NCBI GenBank assembly: GCA_910574885.1
Contig: CAJTDD010000015.1
Location: 1-64,000, forward strand
Length of the DNA: 64,000 bases
From: Lachnospiraceae bacterium
GTDB taxonomy: Bacteria > Bacillota > Clostridia > Lachnospirales > Lachnospiraceae
Direction: 5' to 3'
Shown piece after piece: positions 35,461-44,356 of this stretch. The translations under genes were made by a program, and so were the position numbers. The notes under the pieces were generated by a model. It saw only the letters and a list, made by a program, of their open reading frames with translations, was not told where the DNA came from and did no database searches. The number at the start of each line of letters is the position of its first letter. Position 1 is the stretch's first letter.

Positions 35461-36012
35461 TTACAGCGTCTTTCTAACCCTGCAAGGATTCCCGTAAGCT
35501 ACTACATTGGCCGGAATGTCTCTTGTCACAACGCTTCCTGCTCCGATGGTCGCATTCTCCCCGATTGTCACCCCGGGAAGGACGATTACTCCCGCGCCGA
35601 TCCACACGCCGTCCCCGATACGGATTGGCTTGTTAAACTGCATTCCTTTATTCCTGAGTTCGGCTTCCAGCGGATGCCCTGCCGTTGCAAGGGTAACGTT
35701 TGGCCCAATCATCACATGGCTGCCGATATAGATATCCGCATCATCCACCAGCGTCAGGTTAAAATTCACATACACGTTGTCCCCGATATGGGTATTCTTC
35801 CCCCAGTTTGCCCTGAGGGGCGGCTCGATGACGCAATCTTCACCCAAATCTCCCAAAAGCTCCTTCAAAATCTCCTGCTGCTTTCTGCGGTTGGACGGCC
35901 TGGTCTGGTTGTATTCGTACATCAGATCATTGAGCCTCCACTGCACTTCGTATAACTCTGCGTCTGACGCATTGTATAGCTCCCCGCTCTTAATAACCTC
36001 TTCCGTAACCAT
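35461..36012 (-). CDS. Sugar O-acetyltransferase (maltose/galactoside acetyltransferase family)
   Basis: 183-aa left-handed beta-helix enzyme using acetyl-CoA. The N-terminal mac domain (MVTEEVIKSGELYNASDAEL) is followed by hexapeptide repeats (NFNLTLVDDADIYIGSHVMI, GVWIGAGVIVLPGVTIGENA) with the catalytic His in TLATAGHPLEAELR. Typical members acetylate maltose, galactosides or Nod-type glucosamine; the exact substrate is unclear. The start at 36012 has GAAAGGAG at proper spacing; an in-frame extension of 25 codons upstream has no family similarity. Confidence 0.9.
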   Translation of the reverse strand: MVTEEVIKSGELYNASDAELYEVQWRLNDLMYEYNQTRPSNRRKQQEILKELLGDLGEDCVIEPPLRANWGKNTHIGDNVYVNFNLTLVDDADIYIGSHVMIGPNVTLATAGHPLEAELRNKGMQFNKPIRIGDGVWIGAGVIVLPGVTIGENATIGAGSVVTRDIPANVVAYGNPCRVRKTL

Positions 36013-36152
36013 ATTCCCTTCTCCTTTCGTTGTTTCGTAAGTTCTCCCACTGTCTCGATGCACTAAAGCCCCGGACACATCTTCCACACGGGGAAGGCCT
36101 TTCTAAGTATTAATTATACCATTGAAAAAACTTTCTACAATCCAAAGCGCTC

Positions 36153-36181
36153 TTGCTTTTATAGTCAATTTTATTTATACT
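36153..36181 (+). promoter_or_regulatory. Possible promoter of the YesL-like gene
   Basis: TTGCTT (36153-36158), 17 bases, TATACT (36176-36181), about 54 bp upstream of the ATG at 36235. Confidence 0.45.
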
Positions 36182-36234
36182 ATATCATAATGAATGAGTT
36201 TACCGACCGGGCGTCCGGCCAGAAAGGAGCCACT

Positions 36235-36888
36235 ATGAACCGTTTATTTAATCTGGACAACCCTTTTATGCAGTTTCTGAACAACATGGCTGACTTAATT
36301 ATCCTGAATATCATCTTTCTGCTATCCTGCATCCCCCTCGTCACCGTCGGCGCGTCCATCAGCGCTCTGCACTATGTCTGCCTGAAGATGGTGCGGGGAG
36401 AAAGTCCCTACGTCTGGGCCGGATTCTGGAAAGGATTCCGGGAGAGTTTTAAACAAGGCACAATCCTCTGGCTATGCTTTGCTGCAATCGCAGCCTTCAT
36501 CGGTCTTGACCATATCATCCTGAATTCCGGTGATTCTGCGCTGTTTTCCGTAATGAAGGTCGCGCTTGGAGTCGTAACCGCCCTTTTGTCCTGTATCTTC
36601 ATCTATATCTTCCCTATCGTGTCACATTTCAAATGCACGACTAAGCAGGCGGTGAAGAACGCCCTCTTTATGACAATCGGGCATCTTCCCTACACCGTCC
36701 TGCTTGCCGCAATGTACAGCCTGATTATTTTCTTATGTACGCTCAACGTAAAAATGTTGGCGATGATTCTCATGCTCTCCGTAATCTGCGGCTTTTCCGT
36801 CGCTGCATTCACGGCTTGCATCATCTTCGACCGCATTTTCAGGAAATATGAGCCAGAGCGTGAGGCCATCCCGGAATATTATGAGTAA
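36235..36888 (+). CDS. YesL family (DUF624) membrane protein
   Basis: 217 aa, about five membrane helices. MNRLFNLDNPFMQFLNNMADL followed by NIIFLLSCIPLVTVGASISAL is the DUF624 hallmark. YesL proteins usually lie inside carbohydrate ABC-transporter loci and are suspected helpers of transport. This gene is convergent with, and ends 2 bp from, the GH31 gene, so it marks the end of the sugar locus though on the other strand. The start at 36235 has AGAAAGGAG upstream. Confidence 0.88.
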   Translation: MNRLFNLDNPFMQFLNNMADLIILNIIFLLSCIPLVTVGASISALHYVCLKMVRGESPYVWAGFWKGFRESFKQGTILWLCFAAIAAFIGLDHIILNSGDSALFSVMKVALGVVTALLSCIFIYIFPIVSHFKCTTKQAVKNALFMTIGHLPYTVLLAAMYSLIIFLCTLNVKMLAMILMLSVICGFSVAAFTACIIFDRIFRKYEPEREAIPEYYE

Positions 36889-36890
36889 TC

Positions 36891-39800
36891 CTATACCGTG
36901 TCAAACCCCGGCCCGATCAGCCAGATGCCTTCACATTCCATCTCGTCTTTCGGCGTAATATCCGTAAGCGCCTTCATGGTAAGTGTTGCCAGGACGCCGC
37001 TGCCTTCGTAAAGCTTCTGGTCGCCGCGGTTTGCAACGGCAAGGTTTACATATGCCGTGCCGTCTCCGTACCGCTTGTGGACGGTCAGGTCTTCCATCTG
37101 TGAGACGTAAGCTTCTGGCACAAGGGACACGAACTCCATATGCGCCGGATCATAATCGAGGACTTTTCCGAATGCATTCAGGTTCTTCACATCTTTGGCG
37201 GTAACTGCCAGCGTAAATGTCTCTCCTGCTTTTACCGACTCTGCCTCCGGGATTAGGGAAATACTTCCGGCTACCGCCCCCGTCTGCTTTGTCCCGCCGT
37301 CAAGGGCGAACATGGTAAACGCATAATCGTACACGTCGTAGACCCCGTTCATATTCACATCGCCGCACCGTTTCTGGATCTGATCCACAAAATTTGCCCC
37401 ATCCTTGACAGAGGTCCCGAGATAATTCTTCATGTTGGTATAATCTCCCTCTGTTACCTTCTCATTCTTATTGGTGCTTCCCACCGCAAATGGCCTGGAA
37501 CCGTCTTTCTTGAACACCGGAAGCTCGTGGGATGCAAAAAAGTTCCTCTTTGACTTCACGATTTCAAGTTTCAGGAAGCGGGCGCTTACCCCGTCAAGGG
37601 TTACGGCCTTCGCATTTTCTTCCACCTCAAGGTTCTCGTCATAGCTCCACGCCTCGTGTTCCTCGCCGTTCCACTCCAGTTTCCAGTGTACGTTGTCAAG
37701 GCTGGAATAGATGTTCATCTGCTCCACCGTGCCGCTTCCGTAGCTGTCTCTTGGATAGTACTCAAACCTGTCCAAATCATAGATTGCCCCGAAGTCATAG
37801 ATGAACGGAATCCTGTCTTTCACCACATCGTCCGCTGCAAAGAATAAACCGCGGAAACTGTGGTCCGTCGCATATTTGAGCGCGCCTGCCTCGTCGCCTC
37901 CGGTCCATGTGACCGTGCCAAGGGCGCCGATTTCATTTCTCCACGGGTCAAGGAGTGAGCTTACTGTCACTTCGCCGCTCCATGGGGAGTATCCTTCCCC
38001 GTTCCTTGCACGCACGCGGTAGGTATGCTCTGAATGATACTCCAGTTCATCATGCAGGTAGGAACAGGTATTGCCCATGGTGTTCAGGTTGCCGTCAACC
38101 AGCATTTCGTAGGAATCTGCTTCTGGGACTTCTGTCCAGGTAAGCCAGATGGAGGTTGAGGTTTTCCGCTCCTTAGGCGCTTCAAGCGCCGGAACTGTAA
38201 GGCTTATGTTCTCCTTATCAACCGGGCGGATAAACTCGTTGACAAACCCTAGAATCTCCACGGACTGCCTTTCCTTTGCGGCGTCTGCGCCGCATATCTT
38301 AATATAGAGCTTAGGCGCGGCTTTTACATCCTTTGTCAGGTTCGCAAACTCTGTTTCCTCTGCCGGGGCATAGGTATAAAGCGGCGGAGCTTCGTCATAG
38401 AAGAAGACAGCCTCTCCCTCTTCAGGCACAATCTTTTTGAACGCCTCCCATGCAGTCTGCCCTGTCTCTCCAAGGACAGCTTCCGCCACATGCAGCGATT
38501 CTTCTCCGTTCTTCACGATAATCTCTTCCGGCTTCTTTGACAGATGTACGATAAAGGTTGTGCTGCGTTTTGGAACATATCCCTCATAATCCCCTTCTGC
38601 CTTCTCTGCCGTAAGCCATGCATGGTTTCCCTCCACCACAGACGTGTACCGCACGGACACATGGCTTCCGTAGGAGATATGGTCGATTACACCGTATGAT
38701 GCATCTTCCTCCGTCTGGTTGCGGATATATTTCCCGTCGTCCTCGTACGCCGTGTATTCGCTGGTTCCGAAAGGCCAGAACTCCACGATCCGGCTGGTCC
38801 TGTCGATAGCGTCCGGGGTATTGTTCTCCTCATACATCGGAAGGATTGTCCCGCCCTTCACAAATACCGGCAATTTCCATAAGGGGGCGTCGAAGTTATT
38901 CAGCACTTGCCCGCCCTGGTATTTCTGTCCTGTCAGATAATCCGTCCACACTTCCCTCTCGTCCGGAAGATAGATACGGTTCCTCACGTCATTGCCCATC
39001 TCGTCCGCCGAAACGTTCTTGTAGACCGGGGCCACGAGAAGACTACCTCCCAGCATAAACTGGTACTGCATCTCCCTGGTTCCTGCATATGCATCCCCGG
39101 GATACTCAAGGAACATTGCCCTGACCATGGGAAGTCCGGTATCGCCGTTGCCCGTATCAATGTTGGATGCGGAAACGGCACAGGTGTAGATATACGGCAT
39201 GAGCTGCGACTTCATTTTCATATACATACGGTTGATTCCTGTGTACGGATCTCCGAAGGTATACGGCGCTTTCATGTAGCTTCCCCATCCGTCCATATTA
39301 AGCATCTGGGGCGTAAACGCCTTCCACTGGTAATCCCGCACGGCGACTTGCGCCCTTCCGCCGAAGATTCCGTCCATGTCGCTGCCGATATTGGGATTGC
39401 CGCTTAAAGAACTTCCGATGTAGGTGGGGATATGGAAACGGATATATTCCCAGTTCCCGCCGGTCTGGTCGCCGCTCCACACGCTGTTGAAACGCTGGGA
39501 GCCAGCCCATCCGTCCAAAGAAATGATATTGGGACGGATGTTCTTCGCCGTGGTTACGATATCGTAAGCCGTCTTCACGCCGTCAAGCTGGAAAGAGTAC
39601 CCAGGCCCAACCCACGCAACGTCGGTCTTCAATGTGGTCGCCCCGCCTATCGTCACCTCTTTCCTGAAGTCGCGCAGAAGATGCCAGTATGTCTCGCTGT
39701 CAGAGTCAGGGGAAAGATTGCTCTCTGTCCACAACCCGGACGCCACGCCCTTGCTGTTGGCAAACTCAGTAAACTTTGCAAAGTTTTCCACATTGGCGTC

Positions 39801-41024
39801 CACAGCCGCAATCCGTTCTTCGCTGCTTTTACCATCTTCGCCTACGCCGCCCTGCACATAATAGCCGTTCTGCCCGTAACCGCCGCCGTAACCGTCATTG
39901 GGAAGGAAGTACCCAAGAGGCATGTCATAATGGATATACTCCTCAAGAACCGCCCTTGCAGAATATTCGTAAGGGGTGTCTACCGTCTCCGGGTAATTTT
40001 CGGTGGCAACATGGGGTTTTTCTCCGTTCAGGGACTCGGAATGAAGGTTTTCCGTCAGCCGGTAGCCTGTTGCCATACCGCTTTCATACCTGGTCCTTCC
40101 CTCCCAGGTATAGGGCTTACTTCCCTTCACAACCCATGCCTTGCTGCCGGATTCCTCCGACCATGCATCCCGGTTATAGCAGTTCAGATGCCCTTCGTAG
40201 AAACCATACTCCGGAAGCAGCATCGGGCTGCCCGTCACATGGTAGTATCCCTGCAGGAGCTCCTGCACCGTTTTACGCTTATCTGCCGCACCGGACAGGA
40301 AGTAATAAACGCTGAACTTATTTTCCTTATGTTCCGTGACGATCATCTGCCGGTTTCTGTCCCCCAGATTGCCATCTGCCTTAGGATTCATCTGCTCCTG
40401 CTCCATTTCAGAGCCAAAATCATAACTTCCCTCGGTAAATGTGTTGCGCAGCGCCCCATATCCTGCCGTTGAGAGATAGAAAGGATTGGGGGATGCCACG
40501 CCGCCGTCCATCCACCCGCTCTCGTTGACAATCTGGATTTTCTTTCCTGTATGCAAGAAACGTCCGTTCTGTGTTCCTCCTCCGAAAAAATCCTCATCCT
40601 TCTGCCGGAACACCGTCTGCACTGTGGAATCCTCCTGAACTGAAAGAGCCTCCGCTTCCTCCAGCACAATCCTGTCTTTCACCCGAACCTGCATCTTTGC
40701 CGTCCCATTATCGAAGATTACGGATGTATCCCCACACCGGACAACGGTTCTGCCATCTTGCTCTGTAACTTCCGCCTCCGGCCTTGTATATGCCTTTGAA
40801 TCGTCTGGACGCTGCTGAATCCTGGCGGCATGCTTCTCATCTACAGGTTTCGCATAGGCTGCAAATTCACCCGAGGGATCCACATCATAACGGAAAATAT
40901 TTTCTTCTAAAAACGTTATCTTTCCCTTGATACCGCCGTCAAAACAGAAATAGACGATATTCCTCTGGGACGAATCCTTTTCCGCTGATATAACGCGGCA
41001 TAACCTAAGTTCATTTTCTTTCAT
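36891..41024 (-). CDS. Multidomain GH31 glycosidase, possible alpha-N-acetylgalactosaminidase
   Basis: 1377 aa. An N-terminal beta-sandwich (~1-270) precedes a GH31 barrel (~270-640), with a likely nucleophile Asp in TLKTDVAWVG (~467) and acid/base Asp in NSVWSGDQTGGN (~517). Proximal and distal beta domains follow. Then come a fibronectin type III domain (~960-1040), a discoidin/CBM32-like domain (~1045-1190), a single dockerin-like repeat (CGDVNMNGVYDVYDYAF) and a cohesin-like domain to the end. The barrel resembles the GH31 subgroup with alpha-GalNAcase activity more than ordinary alpha-glucosidases; that is recall, not an alignment. There is no signal peptide or anchor, although such accessory domains belong to exported enzymes. 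It follows two sugar permeases after a partial terminator. Confidence 0.75.
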   Translation of the reverse strand: MKENELRLCRVISAEKDSSQRNIVYFCFDGGIKGKITFLEENIFRYDVDPSGEFAAYAKPVDEKHAARIQQRPDDSKAYTRPEAEVTEQDGRTVVRCGDTSVIFDNGTAKMQVRVKDRIVLEEAEALSVQEDSTVQTVFRQKDEDFFGGGTQNGRFLHTGKKIQIVNESGWMDGGVASPNPFYLSTAGYGALRNTFTEGSYDFGSEMEQEQMNPKADGNLGDRNRQMIVTEHKENKFSVYYFLSGAADKRKTVQELLQGYYHVTGSPMLLPEYGFYEGHLNCYNRDAWSEESGSKAWVVKGSKPYTWEGRTRYESGMATGYRLTENLHSESLNGEKPHVATENYPETVDTPYEYSARAVLEEYIHYDMPLGYFLPNDGYGGGYGQNGYYVQGGVGEDGKSSEERIAAVDANVENFAKFTEFANSKGVASGLWTESNLSPDSDSETYWHLLRDFRKEVTIGGATTLKTDVAWVGPGYSFQLDGVKTAYDIVTTAKNIRPNIISLDGWAGSQRFNSVWSGDQTGGNWEYIRFHIPTYIGSSLSGNPNIGSDMDGIFGGRAQVAVRDYQWKAFTPQMLNMDGWGSYMKAPYTFGDPYTGINRMYMKMKSQLMPYIYTCAVSASNIDTGNGDTGLPMVRAMFLEYPGDAYAGTREMQYQFMLGGSLLVAPVYKNVSADEMGNDVRNRIYLPDEREVWTDYLTGQKYQGGQVLNNFDAPLWKLPVFVKGGTILPMYEENNTPDAIDRTSRIVEFWPFGTSEYTAYEDDGKYIRNQTEEDASYGVIDHISYGSHVSVRYTSVVEGNHAWLTAEKAEGDYEGYVPKRSTTFIVHLSKKPEEIIVKNGEESLHVAEAVLGETGQTAWEAFKKIVPEEGEAVFFYDEAPPLYTYAPAEETEFANLTKDVKAAPKLYIKICGADAAKERQSVEILGFVNEFIRPVDKENISLTVPALEAPKERKTSTSIWLTWTEVPEADSYEMLVDGNLNTMGNTCSYLHDELEYHSEHTYRVRARNGEGYSPWSGEVTVSSLLDPWRNEIGALGTVTWTGGDEAGALKYATDHSFRGLFFAADDVVKDRIPFIYDFGAIYDLDRFEYYPRDSYGSGTVEQMNIYSSLDNVHWKLEWNGEEHEAWSYDENLEVEENAKAVTLDGVSARFLKLEIVKSKRNFFASHELPVFKKDGSRPFAVGSTNKNEKVTEGDYTNMKNYLGTSVKDGANFVDQIQKRCGDVNMNGVYDVYDYAFTMFALDGGTKQTGAVAGSISLIPEAESVKAGETFTLAVTAKDVKNLNAFGKVLDYDPAHMEFVSLVPEAYVSQMEDLTVHKRYGDGTAYVNLAVANRGDQKLYEGSGVLATLTMKALTDITPKDEMECEGIWLIGPGFDTV

Positions 41025-41120
41025 TACTAATCTTTCCCTAACCTTTCTGTCTACTCATTAAATATCTTATTTCGTGCCCTCCTATTCCCCGGCATACAAA
41101 CCACAGGAAAATTATGCACA

Positions 41121-41151
41121 AAAATGGGAGAGAGGCTTGCACCCCTCCCCC
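41121..41151 (-). terminator. Partial terminator between the permease and GH31 genes
   Basis: On the minus strand GGGGAGGGG, a short loop and CCTCTCTCCC form a GC-rich stem followed by ATTTTTG. It lies just after the MalG-like stop and before GH31, so it may lower GH31 expression relative to the transporter. Confidence 0.6.
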
Positions 41152-41157
41152 GTAATT

Positions 41158-41985
41158 CTAACCTTTAATACCTGACTGTGCAACACCTTCGATAAACTGT
41201 TTCTGGAAGATGAAGAACAGTACAATCATCGGTATAACCGCCAACACGGCTCCTGCCATTTGCGCAGGATAGTTGGTGGCATACTGGCCTTTCAGCAGCG
41301 ATAACGCCGGAGCTAATGTCATTTTCGCCGGATCTGAATTGACGATCAACGGCCACATGAAGTCGTTCCATGCGAATTTCGCAGTGAAGATAACCAACGC
41401 TACGATACCAGGCTTAACCAATGGCAGCATGATCTTTCCAAAAATCTGGAATCTGTTACATCCGTCCAAAAGCGCCGCCTCTTCAAGCTCCTTAGGCAGC
41501 GACATAAAGAACTGCCTGAGCAGGAACGTTCCAAACGCGCTGAATAAGTTCGGCAGGAACAGACCTGGCAGCGTATTGATCATCCCTAATTTCTGGATAA
41601 TCAAGTACTGTGGAATCAGGAAAATCTGTCCCGGCACCATCAGAATGGATAAGATAATCAAAAAGATTGCATTCTTAAACGGAAAATCAATCCTTGCAAA
41701 TCCATAAGCCGCCATCGTACAGAAGGCAACCTGGACAAGCACCGTTATGATGGTAACAATAATTGTATTGGTATAAATAGTCCCAAACGGGAGTACATCC
41801 CACACATATTGATAAGACTCCGTGTTCAACGCTTCCGGCAGGATTGCCGGCGGTATCTTCATGGATTCCGGCAATGTCTTAAATGAGGTAAACACCATCC
41901 AAAGGAATGGGAATACCGTAATCGCAATACCCGCTATCAATATAATATGTATTAGCAAACGCTTTCTTGACGCTGATTTTGACAT
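41158..41985 (-). CDS. Carbohydrate ABC transporter permease, MalG type
   Basis: 275-aa inner-membrane permease with six helices. The EAA loop reads EEAALLDGCNRFQIFGKIMLPLVKPG (EAA...G at ~190), which contacts the ATPase. N-terminal HIILIAGIAITVFPFLWMVFTSFK is typical of the CUT1 MalG family. It works with the permease encoded 17 bp upstream and the frameshifted binding protein. No ATPase gene is present, so a shared MsmX-type ATPase encoded elsewhere is likely. Confidence 0.93.
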   Translation of the reverse strand: MSKSASRKRLLIHIILIAGIAITVFPFLWMVFTSFKTLPESMKIPPAILPEALNTESYQYVWDVLPFGTIYTNTIIVTIITVLVQVAFCTMAAYGFARIDFPFKNAIFLIILSILMVPGQIFLIPQYLIIQKLGMINTLPGLFLPNLFSAFGTFLLRQFFMSLPKELEEAALLDGCNRFQIFGKIMLPLVKPGIVALVIFTAKFAWNDFMWPLIVNSDPAKMTLAPALSLLKGQYATNYPAQMAGAVLAVIPMIVLFFIFQKQFIEGVAQSGIKG

Positions 41986-42002
41986 CGTATTTCCTCCTTC
42001 CC

Positions 42003-42932
42003 CTAGTCGTAGTTAACCCATTTCTTCTGTCCAATCATCTGGATTACAGTAATAATCATAATGATTGCGAACATGAAGATAGAGATTGCCGCTGCGTAAC
42101 CTTTGTATCCGTACATAAACGCATTCTGATAGAACAATACGTTCATGGTCTTAACCTGATTGAACGCCGGGTTCGTCGTCGGGTCAATCATCATGTAGAT
42201 GCTGTCGAACACCTGGAAGGCGCCGATCATTCCCGTGATGATGACGAAGAAGATCGTCGGCGAAAGCAACGGTATGGTAATCTTGAAAAATATGGTTCCA
42301 GGACCGGCCCCGTCAATTGCTGCCGCTTCGTAATAGGACTTGGAAATCCCCTGCATACCTGCCAGCAGAATGATCATATTGTATCCGACACTTCCCCAGA
42401 TTGCAACGATCATAACACACCCAAGCGCCGTGGACGGCGTAGTCAGCCAGCTTTTTCCCTCTCCGCCGAGAGCTTCAATCACAGCGTTGAAGATCCCATA
42501 CTCACTGTGGAAAATCAGCTTCCAAACCAGGGCAACGGCTACTGACATCGTTACGGACGGCAGAAAATAAATTGTACGATAAAAGGAAGTTCCCTTAATC
42601 TTTGAATTCAGCAGTGATGCAACCAGCAGTGACAGCCCCAGGCCAATCGGAACCGTAACGATTGCATAAATCAGCGTGTTCTTCAAAGCCAGAAGCAAAT
42701 CCGGCTCCTGAAATAACTGCTTATAATTCGCCAGTCCTATAAAGGTAGCCATATTAAACTTATTTACATCATTAAAACTAAACCAGAAGTTCTGGATGAA
42801 CGGAACCACATAGAATATCACAAGCCCGATCGTTACCGGCGCAATAAAGACATACGCCGCCAACCAGTCCTTCTTATCTCTTTTACTGGCTTTCCGTTTC
42901 ACAGGTTTTGCCATTTTCTTTTCCTCGCCCAT
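42003..42932 (-). CDS. Carbohydrate ABC transporter permease, MalF type
   Basis: 309-aa CUT1 permease: a basic cytoplasmic start (KRKASKRDKKDW), six helices beginning AAYVFIAPVTIGLVIFYVVP, and an EAA loop ISKSYYEAAAIDGAGPGTIFF. A second ATG at 42914 with GCGAGG upstream is as good a start as the one at 42932. Spacing of 18 bp to the binding-protein stop and 17 bp to the MalG-type gene indicates one operon. Confidence 0.93.
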   Translation of the reverse strand: MGEEKKMAKPVKRKASKRDKKDWLAAYVFIAPVTIGLVIFYVVPFIQNFWFSFNDVNKFNMATFIGLANYKQLFQEPDLLLALKNTLIYAIVTVPIGLGLSLLVASLLNSKIKGTSFYRTIYFLPSVTMSVAVALVWKLIFHSEYGIFNAVIEALGGEGKSWLTTPSTALGCVMIVAIWGSVGYNMIILLAGMQGISKSYYEAAAIDGAGPGTIFFKITIPLLSPTIFFVIITGMIGAFQVFDSIYMMIDPTTNPAFNQVKTMNVLFYQNAFMYGYKGYAAAISIFMFAIIMIITVIQMIGQKKWVNYD

Positions 42933-42950
42933 ACTCTATCCCTACTTTAC

Positions 42951-44271
42951 TTATTTTGCATTCATCTTGTCAAGGATTGCATCTGCCTCAGGCTTGATCT
43001 TTTTACATGCCTCTTCCAGAGTAATTTCGCCCATCCATGCCTGCTCTAAATAGGTCTTCTCAACCTGTGCAAGCTCAGATGTCGCCTTACAGTGCGGAAG
43101 CAGCTCTGCGTTCTCTACGTTGTCGAGGAATACCTGCAGGTTCAGATCCGGATGTGTTCCCACATAGATATCCTGACAGTCATTTCTTGCGGAAATAACA
43201 ACACCTGCCTCAGCCTGAATGGTCTGTGCCTCTTTGCTTCCAAGCCATAATGCGAAATCTACTGCCTCTTCCGGATGCTCTGTGAATGCAGATACGGAGA
43301 ACGCAAGACCATTGATGATGTCTGTATTCTTGCCGTTAAAGGTCGGTCTGGAAACGATACCATATTTTCCTTCCAATGTCTTATTGTAAGAAGGAATCAT
43401 ATAGTTACCGGAAAGATACATTGCTACCTGTCCGCCCTGGAACATACTGTCCGGATCTGTGTTCGCCATCTGTTCAAGTGACGGTGAAAGTCCGTCCAGT
43501 ACCAGGTCAAGCCATGGCTGGATTCCGCCGATGGTCTTAGGATCGTCCCAGCCTACCTCAGTGTTATCTTCATTCAGGATATATCCGTCATTTGCATAGA
43601 TGGTTGCATCATAAGTCGTCTGTCCTGAGTTACGGTTTACCGGAACCGGATATACGCCTTCCGGAAGTCCTGCTGCGTCAAGGTCTTCACATAACTTACG
43701 GAACTCTTCAAAGGTCATTCCGTCTTTCGGATATTCTACGCCTGCATTGTCAAAGATCTCTTTGTTATAGAAAATAGCGTTGGTGTCGAAATCCTTCGGG
43801 ATTCCGTACAATTTACCTTCAACTGTATAACCGTTTAACAACGGCGCCGGAAAGTTCTCGCTTGCCTTGAGGTCTGACTCTTTCTCTGCGTCTGTCAGAT
43901 CCATCAGGATACCTGCGTCAGCATATTCTTCTACATGAAGGACATTCATGGTAATGATGTCGGCAGAAGAATTGCCCATCGCGCTTGCCTCAAGTTTCGT
44001 CCAGTACTCTGTCCATGTGGTAAGCTGAGTCTTAACCGTTACGTCCGGATGTTCTTTGGTGTAGGCTTCTGCCATCTTCTGCATTACAGGTTCCTGGTCG
44101 GAATCCCATACTGCCATGGTAAGCTCTACTTTTCCGCCTTTGCTGCCGCTGTCAGAAGATGAGTTTCCACCCCCCCCCCGCCTCATTTCCGCCGCCACAT
44201 CCGGTAAGCATCGTTGCTCCCATCGCTGCCGTAAGTCCAAATGCTACTAATCTTCTCAAATTCTTTTTCAT
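42951..44271 (-). pseudogene. Sugar ABC transporter solute-binding lipoprotein, frameshifted at a G10 tract
   Basis: CUT1 substrate-binding lipoprotein of about 440 aa if intact. The mature part (MAVWDSDQEPVMQKMAEAYT onward, with GIPKDFDTNAIFYNKEIFDN and MYLSGNYMIPSYNKTL) is complete to the C-terminus. The signal peptide is in a different frame: from the ATG at 44271, with AAGGAGAG upstream, it reads MKKNLRRLVAFGLTAAMG then LTGC, a proper lipobox, then GGGNEAGGG, and stops five codons later. The frames meet at a run of ten G (44170-44179); nine or twelve would restore the reading frame. It is called broken as written; a sequencing slip or an ON/OFF switch are the alternatives. Confidence 0.85.
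44170..44179. repeat. Homopolymer tract of ten C (G on coding strand)
   Basis: This is the longest homopolymer I noticed in the coding part of this window. It lies about 30 codons into the binding-protein gene, right after the lipobox Cys, in a Gly-rich linker that can tolerate changes of whole codons. Such tracts gain and lose bases during replication and are also error-prone to sequence. Confidence 0.9.
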
Positions 44272-44356
44272 TGTTCCACTCTCCTTTTCTTTTTATTTTC
44301 AGAATTTGAATCTATATATGAAGCTTCCATGATTCCAGAAAGCTTACATACCGTAG

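Noticed and set aside
39432..40472. Long open frame on the plus strand inside the GH31 gene
   Set aside because: It is antisense to a well-supported GH31 barrel, has no family motif and no ribosome site, and its length follows from the GC-rich codon use of the real gene.
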